Shown here one piece after another: positions 54,148-63,469 of a DNA stretch of 64,000 bases. Each line of letters begins with the position of its first letter. Positions within the stretch are counted from its first letter, which is position 1. The DNA is from Alloscardovia macacae. Its GTDB lineage: Bacteria > Actinomycetota > Actinomycetes > Actinomycetales > Bifidobacteriaceae. Below the pieces are notes generated by a model, which did no database searches, was not told the origin of the DNA, and worked only from the letters and a program-made list of their open reading frames with translations. The translations under genes and the position numbers were made by a program. The stretch spans positions 143,320 through 207,319 of the forward strand of contig NZ_MWWT01000009.1 in NCBI RefSeq assembly GCF_002259705.1, read 5' to 3'.

Positions 54148-55187
54148 GACTCAAGCAACCAATCCACTATACTCAGCACGCGAATTCCTCCATAGTTCTT
54201 CACCTGAGTATTCCGATCCATCGTCAGCATGTACTGAGGATACTGATCCTCGATGGTAGCGAGAGATTTCAGCTTATGCTCTACATCTTCTTCAGACAAA
54301 GGAGACGACTCTACCTGATAATACTCACGCTCACCAGTCGCACCCATGGCTACGAAGTCTATTTCAGAATCACCTATGACGCCTGCATACACGTGAGCAA
54401 AACGACGACGCAATTCTAAGCAGACTATGTTCTTTAACTCATAATCCACGTCGTCTGCTCTTTCTATATCTAGCTTCCCCTTCATACCGAGATCTATCAC
54501 GTATTCTTTCCCAGAACCTCGCAGAAAAGTTCTTTTCTTGATGTCATAGCGAGGAATAGAGTATGCAAGCACCTCATCCCCATCATTCGCACATATCGTA
54601 TCGTAAAGATTCTCGAGATAGTTTATTCGCTCTACATCATCTCGTGTATGGCGTAGATATGGAAAAGCGCTGTACTGATATTCCCGAAACATCTCCTTTA
54701 GGTCGAGAACGCTGTCACTCGCTGATACATACTCAGCAAACGACAGCGGAAATACTTCCTTCTGCAAGTATCTCCCTGTAAGATTCGTAGATAACGTCCC
54801 TCGAAGAAATTCCCCACTCGAACTGGCTACGTAAAGATCCACATTCGGTTTAATGAAGAGACTCCCCAGAAGAAGCTCATACCCTTTTACTTTCTGAACT
54901 TCATCGAGAAAGACATAATACAGAGAATCATCCATCATCAGGGACTCTATGTATTTATTTAGAGTAAAGACATCTGCACATTCATAAGTATCCTTTTCCT
55001 CACAGTCCACCACGATGATATGCTGCTTATCTACACCTGCTACTCGTAACTCGTCACGATACATGTTGAGGATAGTAGATTTACCCACCCCACGAACACC
55101 ATGGAGCACTTTTATTATTGGCTTGTTCTGGTGTCGAAGGAGGAAGCTAATATAAAAGCATCTTGCTATTAAGCTAAAATGAATCAT
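54141..55187 (-). CDS. AAA-type ATPase with DUF4143, possibly with internal deletion
   Basis: The 348-residue protein has Walker A GVRGVGKSTIL, Walker B YYVFLDEVQ, SSSGEFLRG as sensor and a C-terminal nuclease-like DUF4143 part (ELRRRFAHVYAG, EIDFVAMG, YYQVESSPLSEED, ILTMDRN). Family members usually have about 60-70 more residues between YLENLYDTI and AYSIPRYDIKKR; here these blocks are nearly joined, which suggests an in-frame deletion. ATG 55187 has GAGGAGG nine bases upstream. The gene is 39 bases downstream of the CD-NTase and overlaps Fic. Confidence 0.82.
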   Translation of the reverse strand: MIHFSLIARCFYISFLLRHQNKPIIKVLHGVRGVGKSTILNMYRDELRVAGVDKQHIIVVDCEEKDTYECADVFTLNKYIESLMMDDSLYYVFLDEVQKVKGYELLLGSLFIKPNVDLYVASSSGEFLRGTLSTNLTGRYLQKEVFPLSFAEYVSASDSVLDLKEMFREYQYSAFPYLRHTRDDVERINYLENLYDTICANDGDEVLAYSIPRYDIKKRTFLRGSGKEYVIDLGMKGKLDIERADDVDYELKNIVCLELRRRFAHVYAGVIGDSEIDFVAMGATGEREYYQVESSPLSEEDVEHKLKSLATIEDQYPQYMLTMDRNTQVKNYGGIRVLSIVDWLLESC

Positions 55188-55226
55188 TTCTAGCCACCTC
55201 CTCACTTTTACAGTCTCTTTGTCAAC

Positions 55227-56513
55227 CTATTCATTACCTATAGGTACTTCAATTCTATCTCTTGCTACGCAAATCCCGTCTTCTAGTAAGTAACACTCAA
55301 CGTAGTGAGGCCCCCTAAAATTAGTATGCTCAACTTGTTTCTTTTCATTACTTCTAATAAGCTGTCCCCTCGTCATACTCCGCTCAATAGCCACCTCCCC
55401 TACATTCCTTACTTTCCACCAAATATCGTAGTCTTGTGATGGATTACTAGTATCTTTTATGAAAAAGGTAAGCTTTTTCTTATGCCGCAAAAGCGTATTA
55501 TTCTGAAGAAACTTCCTTAACTTAAAAGGACGCCAACCATCTTGTGTGACAAGACAATCTATCTCAAGATCATATCTAATATCTACTGGAACAAAATCTT
55601 CGATAAATTGCTCTGTTGTAGAAAACTCTGCAGATCGATCTTTAATCTTTGGGAATCTTTTACCTAGCAATGACCGCAATACATCATTTATCTTTTTATC
55701 AGCTTCAGTAATATCCTGAAGCTCCTTATAGGCTTTCTCAGCTTTAACTACGAATTTCTCATTCCTTGATCCATAAATTTTCTGATTACTACCTAGGGCA
55801 TACCAATGCGCATGAGACTTATCTTGATTCTTAAGATATTCGAATAGGTTTTTGAGTATCTCTAAATAGTCATTTGAATCCTTACCAGCAAACCAATCAT
55901 TCTTCTTAAAAAAGTTGTATACGAGAGTATCAATTAAGAGTCCGCCCCATTTGAATCCTATCGTATTTTTCCAGCTACGCATGATATGGCAGAAGTCGTA
56001 ATAAACTCCATACGACTTGTCATTGCATAGGCTGCATTCCTTTTGCTCGATGATTGGGTTAGTGTATTTCCAGCTTCCACTATCATGAGTATCAGGATAC
56101 TTAAAACTTCCATCGTTCTGTTTAAAACCAGGAACAAGCTCTACACGATACTTATCAAACTCAATTACTACTACCTGACCATCTCCGCGTATAGTAGTTC
56201 GAGGATAGCTTTCTTGCATCACCTTTTTCACGTCTTGGAGGAGAGCCGATTGCCCATTCTCTTTGTATGCATCAAATTGTTTATAAACATCGTTAGGTAA
56301 ATCAAAAATAAGATCTAAGTCACTACTACCTTTTATGGCAGTTCCACGCCCCACTGATCCTACTATATACATGTGCGAATCATCATCGCCATCAATCCCA
56401 TAGTAGTGTTTATTAAGCTTCTTTGCTATCTTAGCTGCTTGATTCTTCATATCGTTCAGATTATCAAGCTGAATTTCCTTACAGAACTGTTCAAAATCTT
56501 CCGCTAGTGTCAT
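55227..56513 (-). CDS. CBASS CD-NTase (SMODS nucleotidyltransferase with AGS-C sensor)
   Basis: The 428-residue enzyme has the nucleotidyltransferase signature VGSVGRGTAIKGSSDLDLIFDLP (given by its parts GSVGRGTAIKGS and DLDLIF) with two catalytic Asp residues, the third in YRVELVPGF, and an OAS-like helical core to about 310. The last 110 residues (FVPVDIRYDLEIDCLV to the end) fit the AGS-C domain, thought to sense ligands and to pair with SMODS and SLATT proteins. It would make a cyclic oligonucleotide on phage infection to trigger the effector. GC is far lower than the backbone. It overlaps the SLATT gene by four bases (ATGA). Confidence 0.88.
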   Translation of the reverse strand: MTLAEDFEQFCKEIQLDNLNDMKNQAAKIAKKLNKHYYGIDGDDDSHMYIVGSVGRGTAIKGSSDLDLIFDLPNDVYKQFDAYKENGQSALLQDVKKVMQESYPRTTIRGDGQVVVIEFDKYRVELVPGFKQNDGSFKYPDTHDSGSWKYTNPIIEQKECSLCNDKSYGVYYDFCHIMRSWKNTIGFKWGGLLIDTLVYNFFKKNDWFAGKDSNDYLEILKNLFEYLKNQDKSHAHWYALGSNQKIYGSRNEKFVVKAEKAYKELQDITEADKKINDVLRSLLGKRFPKIKDRSAEFSTTEQFIEDFVPVDIRYDLEIDCLVTQDGWRPFKLRKFLQNNTLLRHKKKLTFFIKDTSNPSQDYDIWWKVRNVGEVAIERSMTRGQLIRSNEKKQVEHTNFRGPHYVECYLLEDGICVARDRIEVPIGNE

Positions 56514-57067
56514 ACGTTATGTATCTCTCCTCTCAGCGAAGGCGGCAGAAAACGATCTATCTCTTCTTGTGTATACGTATATTCATTGTTATCTTTGAGT
56601 GCTTTCGATGCCTTTCGTTCAGCTTTACTCGTAGTGCTGGGAGCATCTGCATACACACGGTGAACTTCACTCATGATATTTTCATACTCTTGATTAATCT
56701 CTTCTATGTCTCCCTCTCCATGAAGTTTCTCAATAACATGAATCAGTTGATTCCTTAAAATAACCAGTCTATTAGCAGTATTTTTATTTCGCTCACTCAT
56801 TGCTTTCAAGTCAAAACTACCAAGAACCGCAGTAGTCCCTAACGACCCCAACGACACGAGTGCACTGAATAATCGAAGCGCAAAACCATCGTTAAAGATA
56901 ACTGTAAGAATACCAGCAGAAGTAATAGATGCCAATACTATGTTAATAGTCATCACACACTTATACTGCCATTCATACAAATCTGCCTGCTTCTCTTGAA
57001 TCTTATGAGTCCACACAACACTGGCAAAATTTTGTCGCACTTCGTCTAGTAGAATTTGATATTTCAT
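56510..57067 (-). CDS. SLATT-domain membrane effector of CBASS
   Basis: The 185-residue protein has two membrane hairpin segments (INIVLASITSAGILTVIF and LRLFSALVSLGSLGTTAVLG, about 45-85) followed by a helical part (NRLVILRNQLIHVIEKLHGEG), the layout of SLATT proteins, which are predicted pore formers activated by nucleotide second messengers. It is the first gene of the run SLATT - CD-NTase - AAA - Fic. ATG 57067 is chosen because AGGAGG lies nine bases before it; the ATG at 57085 would read through that site. Confidence 0.87.
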   Translation of the reverse strand: MKYQILLDEVRQNFASVVWTHKIQEKQADLYEWQYKCVMTINIVLASITSAGILTVIFNDGFALRLFSALVSLGSLGTTAVLGSFDLKAMSERNKNTANRLVILRNQLIHVIEKLHGEGDIEEINQEYENIMSEVHRVYADAPSTTSKAERKASKALKDNNEYTYTQEEIDRFLPPSLRGEIHNV

Positions 57068-57098
57068 CCTCTCTATCCTCCTCATTATCTACAGTACT

Positions 57099-57139
57099 AT
57101 TGTGCCACTTGTGGTTCACATCCCCACAAGTGGCACAAT
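57099..57139. promoter_or_regulatory. 16-bp-arm palindrome between the R-M and CBASS operons
   Basis: ATTGTGCCACTTGTGG and its exact complement enclose nine bases. It is 24 bases after the helicase stop and 32 bases ahead of the SLATT start, with no T tract after the stem. It could be a terminator, or an operator controlling the CBASS run. Confidence 0.65.
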
Positions 57140-57163
57140 AAATCTCTCCAAGCGAAAACGGCT

Positions 57164-60100
57164 TTACAGCTCGAAGACTTCCTTCAGTTTCTCCTCCATA
57201 TTCCCCTCCTTAGCGAGCTCTAAAGTATCGCAAAGTCGGATGTTATCCTTCTCTACGCGGATATCCTCACTAAATCCGAGGATATAGCGTCTGCAGATAT
57301 CATAAATAATCTGTGTAGGAGCACATCCGAAGACCTGCTTAGCAAAGATATGGTTCAGTCTCTCTACATCGTCAGGGAAAATTTCTTTCATCTTTTCACT
57401 ACGGTATAGACGAGTAACTATCTGCGAGATATACATGCCTGACTTCATGTACAAATCAGCAAATGTCTTATCAGGATTGTCGAAGCATCCTGGATTTTCC
57501 TGCTCAAGACGATCCACCATATCTATAACTACCTTTTTAGGAGTAAAGATCTGATTCGTCTTCTGATGTGGAATATAGTCGAAGATATCACTCTTCTGAG
57601 ATTCATCAAAGTAGTTCGCCAAAGCATGCCGCTTCGTAAGGAATTCCTGCACAGAATCATTAAAAACTACTTCATCAAAGAGATGCCCATCAAAATGTTT
57701 GAGGTTATTCTCTTCATCATAGTAATCATATCCATCACGCATTTGGCGGAAACGTTCTACAGAGATAGACGTAACATCCTGGAAGGTTTGTGGATCGATT
57801 ATTTCATCAAAGTTAGCCAGCGAGGTTTCCTCTGTCCCATATGCCATAAGGAACGCTGGAATAGTACGTGTAAAACCACGTAAGTGGTCACGTATATCTT
57901 TCTCTATGCTTTCCTTCTGTTTCGTGCGACGTTCTGTCTCGACGGTTTTCGCTACGGTCTGGCCTATGGCATCGATGGTATTAGAACTGGTTAACTCTTC
58001 ATGAATCTCGTTAAGCATCTCCTTCCGAGCTTCAGATTTTTTCTGATCATACTCATCACTAATCTGAGTTATTTCTTCCATGGAAGCATTCGCAGACTGG
58101 GCTTCATAAAGCTTAGCCTGCTTCTCCTGTTCGAGTTTATTTCTCGTTATAGTGTACTGTCCATGTTTACTCTGAACTATCCGATTAGTAACTCTTTTAA
58201 TACCTTGATCGACCTGTCGAATCGCATTATTAGAGAGCTCATTCCCATAATGCTTTTTCGTCGCATTCAGATATTCCTTTGCCTGCGGGGCAGCAAATGC
58301 CTGAGATATCCGACGCATATCATCTATAGCTGATTCATTCTCTTTCTCCGCTTGTGAAAGCTTCTCCTTTATATTATCCTTGAAGGCATCATCTATGTCA
58401 CGATAAATATGATCACCGAATATATCACGTTGAAGGCCGATAGCTACACTTTCTGAAATATCTACTTCCCCATGACTGTTCAGATGAAGACTCTCACTAG
58501 TCTGGCTATCTATATGAACAGGTGTTAGCTTCTTCGGTTCTTCTATAGCCTCCAGCTGAGATAATGAGTCTACGAGATCCTGGGGAGCCCCAAAAATAGC
58601 AGAAATATTCGAGAATAGGAAGTTCGACATGAATCCACGGTCTACCACTTCCCGCGCATGAATACGACGCGGTATACTTAGCACAGATTCCGGATCCAGC
58701 TCTACCATCACTCCTTCGGAGTCTTCGCCATATACAGGGAAAAAGTTCAGGAGTTCCTGGATACGCTGCTTCCTATCATGTGTGCTATCACCATGCGAAG
58801 AAGATGGAATCAAATCATTAGCATACTTTTCCACTATGTTCAGCGTGCGTGCTGGATCGAAATCGAAGATATATGCATTTTCTTTTCGCAGCGCCCCCTG
58901 TGGGGTCTCAAAAAGACATGGATTCTGAGCTCTAAAAGCAGCTTGCATATACAGTGCAGGACTTGACATATTTGAAAGCATAAGCACAGCCGTCCACTCG
59001 GGTATGGTGACCCCTGTAGTTAGCTGACCTACAGATAGGGTGATAGTCTTATCATTCTCCTGTATAGCTTTCTTCACACGGTTAAAAGCATCTTCAGTTA
59101 CGCTCGCATCGTCCTCATCGCGCTTGCCATCTCCCGCAGCGAGAACTATAGCGTAATCTTTAAAGACTGGATGCATTTCAAGCTTTTTAGCCAGTGCTTT
59201 TGCACTGGCTACCCTATTAAGCAGCCAGAAAGTATGCTTTAGCTCATCGCGAAGCTCAGGCGTGGAGAATGGGAACTTCTCCTGCTGTGTAAGAGCATCA
59301 AGGAACCTATTCACGTCCTTATCATGAACAAACTTCCCCGACTCATTCGTAGCAAAGAACTCATTGAGATCAAAAGCATACTCTTCTATATCATTATCTG
59401 CGAGCTGAATACCCTGAGACAGTTTATCTCGCACTATTTCAGACATCTGATATGTAAAGAGGTTTAGCTGCGGGAGGTTTGTATAAGGGTTCTCCTCTTC
59501 CAAGGAATTATCCCAATTCCGCTTCGCCTTCTGCTCATCAGCATATGTCCAGTTAAAAATGGCTTCATCGGCAAATTTATCATTAGCAAGAGCCTTAAAT
59601 GGCGTACCCGAAAGATGCAAAGTGTACTTACGCTCTATATTTTCGAAAGCTACATCCGTCTTATACGTGTCCACGCCTTCATGCGCTTCGTCGATGACAA
59701 GTATATCCCACTTCGTTTTTCGAACTTCCTGTAACTTTTCTATGTAGCCACCAAATTCTATAGACCCCTTGAGATCCTGCAAGCTCACAAATTCGATGCA
59801 ACCAGAATACCTGCCATCCGCATTATTCTTAATCAGAAACTGAGTATAGTCTTTGCGGCTATACACATATTTCTTCCCTTCAAGACTCGCTATCTCACTA
59901 ACGAATAGATAACCTGATGTCGGCCCTAAGAACGTTTCATAGTCGGAATACCATGAGTTAGCTATAGCAGGTCGATTCGTTACAACGAGAACATTCTTCG
60001 CTTTAATACGTTTACATAGATCGTACGTAGCAAGAGTCTTACCGAAACGAGGCTTAGCATTCCAAAGGAACTCGCTCTTCTGATGGGATTCAAAATAGCG

Positions 60101-60529
60101 AGCTGCATGCGAAACTGCACTCTTCTGCTCGTACCGCAACTTGTAGGGAAGACTCGTATACTCTTCTTTATCTAGCTCTATTTCACCGTGATTCTCTGTA
60201 AAATCACGGTAGTCACTCTTCGCCTGATCTGGATCTATCTCAAACCACTCAGTACCCTCACGACGCTTCACCCCGAGTTTTTTAAGATATTTATGGAAGT
60301 CTTTATCTGTAAACATATCCATAGGATCCGTCACGAAGCTAGCAAGCATATGCCACTTAATTACAGGATTAAGACCAGCAGTATGCGTTTGCTCTTTAAT
60401 ACGCGTCTCTACATCCCGCTCTGTATATCCTATCTTCGTATATCCAGCATGCTCAGGAACGGTAGGAAGAACATAGGCATAGCACTGCGGCTGTACCTTC
60501 TTAACGGAGTTAACATTAATACGTACCAT
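57164..60529 (-). CDS. GIY-YIG / SF2 helicase restriction-type protein
   Basis: The 1121-residue protein has an N-terminal GIY-YIG-like (T5orf172) nuclease part (YAYVLPTVPEHAGYTKIGYT, then R and E further on, residues 17-100), an SF2 helicase with NAKPRFGKTLA as Walker A (about 160), VIDEAHEG and LSGTPFKAL, GQLTTGVTIPEW and QAAFRAQNP. A charged coiled-coil region follows, and near the end a methylase-like segment QIFTPKKVVIDMVDRL, FADLYMKSGMYI, IFAKQVFGCAPT. It would move along DNA and cut it. One base separates it from the methylase stop, indicating one operon. Confidence 0.83.
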   Translation of the reverse strand: MVRINVNSVKKVQPQCYAYVLPTVPEHAGYTKIGYTERDVETRIKEQTHTAGLNPVIKWHMLASFVTDPMDMFTDKDFHKYLKKLGVKRREGTEWFEIDPDQAKSDYRDFTENHGEIELDKEEYTSLPYKLRYEQKSAVSHAARYFESHQKSEFLWNAKPRFGKTLATYDLCKRIKAKNVLVVTNRPAIANSWYSDYETFLGPTSGYLFVSEIASLEGKKYVYSRKDYTQFLIKNNADGRYSGCIEFVSLQDLKGSIEFGGYIEKLQEVRKTKWDILVIDEAHEGVDTYKTDVAFENIERKYTLHLSGTPFKALANDKFADEAIFNWTYADEQKAKRNWDNSLEEENPYTNLPQLNLFTYQMSEIVRDKLSQGIQLADNDIEEYAFDLNEFFATNESGKFVHDKDVNRFLDALTQQEKFPFSTPELRDELKHTFWLLNRVASAKALAKKLEMHPVFKDYAIVLAAGDGKRDEDDASVTEDAFNRVKKAIQENDKTITLSVGQLTTGVTIPEWTAVLMLSNMSSPALYMQAAFRAQNPCLFETPQGALRKENAYIFDFDPARTLNIVEKYANDLIPSSSHGDSTHDRKQRIQELLNFFPVYGEDSEGVMVELDPESVLSIPRRIHAREVVDRGFMSNFLFSNISAIFGAPQDLVDSLSQLEAIEEPKKLTPVHIDSQTSESLHLNSHGEVDISESVAIGLQRDIFGDHIYRDIDDAFKDNIKEKLSQAEKENESAIDDMRRISQAFAAPQAKEYLNATKKHYGNELSNNAIRQVDQGIKRVTNRIVQSKHGQYTITRNKLEQEKQAKLYEAQSANASMEEITQISDEYDQKKSEARKEMLNEIHEELTSSNTIDAIGQTVAKTVETERRTKQKESIEKDIRDHLRGFTRTIPAFLMAYGTEETSLANFDEIIDPQTFQDVTSISVERFRQMRDGYDYYDEENNLKHFDGHLFDEVVFNDSVQEFLTKRHALANYFDESQKSDIFDYIPHQKTNQIFTPKKVVIDMVDRLEQENPGCFDNPDKTFADLYMKSGMYISQIVTRLYRSEKMKEIFPDDVERLNHIFAKQVFGCAPTQIIYDICRRYILGFSEDIRVEKDNIRLCDTLELAKEGNMEEKLKEVFEL

Positions 60530-60530
60530 T

Positions 60531-62507
60531 TTATGCCATCTCCTTCACGTGAGACTCGATAAAATCAATCTCTGAATCATCTAGGCCATACTTTGCGTAT
60601 AGCTGTTGATCGATTTCTGCAATTGATGCTTTCCAATCAATATCAGAATCATTGCTATAGTTTTGCAGTGGAACATACTTCCACTTTTCAGCAGTGTTAT
60701 CCTGAGTTACCTTCAATACCCCAAGTAAGACACGTGCAAACTTAGTTTTGATATATAACAGCAGATTATTTGCTTCCTCCTCAGTATCAAACGATCCTAC
60801 AGTAAGGAAAGTTTCAGTATGCCCTATAAGGGGCTGCCCTATAAGGGGCGTAGACAACACTTCACCTAAAGCACCAGATCCATTAGCTTTCGGTACGAAC
60901 ACGTTATATTTATAAAAGCTATCAGGAACTTTTACGTAATCACGTATAGCAAATCTACGAGTTCGCTTGTTTCCTTGTAACCCCACAAACTCTACATATT
61001 CATTACCATCATCTCTAGGTTTATCAAAGAACACGATATCCTTAAGCTTTTGGAAAGCATTACCTCCTACATCTGCCTTGTGCCCTTTTGACTGTATCTT
61101 TTCAATTTCTGGATGTTCTTTGAGAGCCAAATCTGAAATCCTATAAACTCCACGTCCGAGTACGATATTGTCAAGGAACTCACTAGTACTAGGTACTACT
61201 TTATCTACTATCGACGTAAGCTCTCTAAAAGGTACAAATACCTTTATTGGTTTCCCCTCATTTAGAGAGTCTCTGTACGATATTGCTATTCCGCCCTTAA
61301 TATCTGTATTAGGGAAGATCTGCGACCCATCCGCCGTATATTCAAGAATCTTAAAATGCTTGTCATTAAGCATCTTTTTATTCCATACTTTTGGCGTGCT
61401 ACCCGCATTGAATAAGAATCGAGCTGGATGAATGAGCTCCACTTTTTCAGCAAGATTAAATGCAGAATCCATGAATTCGTTATATACAGGCTTCGCAAAC
61501 TTACCGTTGTCTCCTGAATTACCAAAATCTTCATTGTATGGTGGATTGCCAACTATAAAGTCGAATAACTTGTTTCCCACTTTTCTCTCCTTTAGGTTTA
61601 TAAAAGGTGTGGAGTTGCCTCTTCTCCAGTTTTGTATCCTGCTATAATGCGTTTCTTTCAGATCATTCTCAAAAAGAGACCCCTGAACTGCACCATCAAA
61701 TATTGGGTCACTATGCAACTTTCCCATCGGAACAGTGCAAGCTAGACCATCCATCTGCCAGAAGTTCCAAGAAATCACTCGGCATAAAAACGTCATAGTT
61801 TTCTGATCTGGATCTTTTCCCCATCGCTCTAAATAGTAATCAGTAAACGTCAGCAGCGCATTGATACGCGCTATCAGTAAGTTATCTCCTTGATATTCGT
61901 ACCCATAGCAGGATTCAAAGGCACGGTAGACCCATTTCAGCCATTCATCATAGTTTTCAGCATTCTCATTTACTATGCGTAATTTGCGATCTAGAATACC
62001 TATACGATAAATGGTCTGTTCTATAAACTCGCCGGTAGACACATCATACCGAGATATGAGATAAGGCGCTTCCCCACAGGTTATCTCTAGCCTGCGTGAA
62101 TCTACGTAATCTTTCCAGGTCTTCCCTTCTGGGAAATCTATACGCCCTTCCACGGGAATCCATGTATGGTCTTCTTGTACGATGTTGAAAACATCTTTAC
62201 GTCCGAACCAGTCTTCATCGAGATAGTTATTCATCTCATTACAGATCCACGACGGAGTGAAAACTTCTGCTTTCTTACGCGTACGTTCTTGCTGATCTTC
62301 GGCTGATTTCTCCATACGCGGCTTAATCCTATCAGTATGTTTAAGTAAAGTCCGCGCGGTAATAAAATCTTTATCTAGATACCCATCTCCAAAGTCGCTA
62401 TATGTTTCTGTGGCCCATATGATATTCTTACGCGTCGTACGGTCGAAAAGCAGATCCTCCAGTAATCCCGCGATAGGCTCTTGAGTAATGTCTATCAGCT
62501 TATCCAT
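60531..62507 (-). CDS. Adenine-specific DNA methylase, Eco57I/type IIG-like
   Basis: The 658-residue protein has EVFTPSWICNEMNNYLDEDW at about residue 80, a variant motif I in LEITCGEAPYLISRYD, the catalytic motif IV in FIVGNPPYNEDFG (adenine N6 type) and a C-terminal target-recognition part (VFVPKANGSGALGEV, LIGHTETFLTVGSFDTEE). It probably protects host DNA for the helicase/nuclease encoded next. Motif I lacks the usual GxG. It is the first gene of the R-M operon. No strong ribosome-binding site, but AAGGA lies upstream. Confidence 0.85.
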   Translation of the reverse strand: MDKLIDITQEPIAGLLEDLLFDRTTRKNIIWATETYSDFGDGYLDKDFITARTLLKHTDRIKPRMEKSAEDQQERTRKKAEVFTPSWICNEMNNYLDEDWFGRKDVFNIVQEDHTWIPVEGRIDFPEGKTWKDYVDSRRLEITCGEAPYLISRYDVSTGEFIEQTIYRIGILDRKLRIVNENAENYDEWLKWVYRAFESCYGYEYQGDNLLIARINALLTFTDYYLERWGKDPDQKTMTFLCRVISWNFWQMDGLACTVPMGKLHSDPIFDGAVQGSLFENDLKETHYSRIQNWRRGNSTPFINLKERKVGNKLFDFIVGNPPYNEDFGNSGDNGKFAKPVYNEFMDSAFNLAEKVELIHPARFLFNAGSTPKVWNKKMLNDKHFKILEYTADGSQIFPNTDIKGGIAISYRDSLNEGKPIKVFVPFRELTSIVDKVVPSTSEFLDNIVLGRGVYRISDLALKEHPEIEKIQSKGHKADVGGNAFQKLKDIVFFDKPRDDGNEYVEFVGLQGNKRTRRFAIRDYVKVPDSFYKYNVFVPKANGSGALGEVLSTPLIGQPLIGHTETFLTVGSFDTEEEANNLLLYIKTKFARVLLGVLKVTQDNTAEKWKYVPLQNYSNDSDIDWKASIAEIDQQLYAKYGLDDSEIDFIESHVKEMA

Positions 62508-62801
62508 TGGAGGACACCATCCTTTCGTGCTTTAATGTATAACTCTCCACGTCATACATAGAATTAACATCTAGAATACTGCCCGCAGAGTACAGAAAAG
62601 AGAGAACGAAAACAAACCGTGTCGTGCACATAGAAAGACAAAATATCTACATATCTGAATACACAGCAGCTTTAAAGTAAAAGAATACTAGATCTGCTTC
62701 CTTACACTACGAGACCCAGGAAAACCATCCTAGTCCCGAATCACAATTCTGTCTTCATTTTCTAGAGTATATAACACGATAATTATCTTCCGAAGATGGT
62801 A

Positions 62802-63175
62802 TTACTCCTTCTTTCCCTCATTTTCTAATAACTCATAGAGTTTTAACTTTAGTGCTTGAGTAATCGGGTAGCCCGAAATTTTCTTCTTAATGTTTTCCTG
62901 AGATTCACCTTTGTTAATCAATTCCCGTATAAGAGCTTCTGCTACTACATCAGCACCATGCTCAGCCAGTACTTGCGATAAGAGACCGATGAGCCCCAAT
63001 GTAACTAGCCCACCTATCATTCCTGCTGGCCCCAGTGCAGCCAAAGTAGCAGTAAAAGCTGCCGCTCCAGCGAGTCCAGCCGCGACTGCAGATCCATACG
63101 CTACTACGAAGACAATGCAGGCACGCCTACAGCTGCTAGCTTAGGAACAACATTATCTAAACCGAGTTTATCCAT
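62802..63175 (-). pseudogene. Small membrane-type protein gene, frameshifted
   Basis: ATG 63175 begins MDKLGLDNVVPKLAAVGVPA and meets a stop after 23 codons. The following frame, shifted by -1, reads FVVAYGSAVAAGLAGAAAFT and continues through GPAGMIGGLVTLGLIGLL, AEHGADVVAEALIREL to ...LLENEGKKE at 62802. The two pieces join naturally near 63112 as if one base were missing, giving about 124 residues: a Gly/Ala hydrophobic half and a charged helical tail. The second frame has no ATG start of its own except an internal TTG at 63044. I recall similar small proteins of unknown role in other bacteria. A programmed -1 shift is possible, but I see no clear slippery site. Confidence 0.55.
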
Positions 63176-63274
63176 ACTTCTTCCTCACATCTTCCTTTTC
63201 ATGCTAAACGTATCGCATTCCTAGTCTGAAGATTTACCGATACCACGTTTTTAGTAGACACCGTTTTGTAAATC

Positions 63275-63469
63275 CTAAGCAGCGAGTCGCGCACTAAGTC
63301 GAGAAATATCACTCACAGGAATGACATCTACGCCATATTTTTCATACGCATTCACTATGCTCACATTAGCAGAGCTCTCACTATCATTTGCAATGATAAT
63401 AAGTTCACTTGAAGAACGAAGACGATCTTTACTCGTATCTTCCCAAGCCCACAAATGAGCAGCATGATG
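63275..63469 (-). pseudogene. 3' remnant of a gene cut by the IS3 element
   Basis: An open frame without start reads HHAAHLWAWEDTSKDRLR, then SSSELIIIANDSESSANV and ends SDISRLSARLAA at a TAG (63275-63277). It begins directly at the edge of the IS and its codon use looks like real protein, so it is the C-terminal end of a disrupted gene. Its family is not recognised. Confidence 0.5.

Noticed and set aside
62508..62801. Gene in the gap between the methylase and the frameshifted small gene
   Set aside because: No open frame with a start and ribosome-binding site; the region is AT rich and I see nothing in it beyond a probable promoter.
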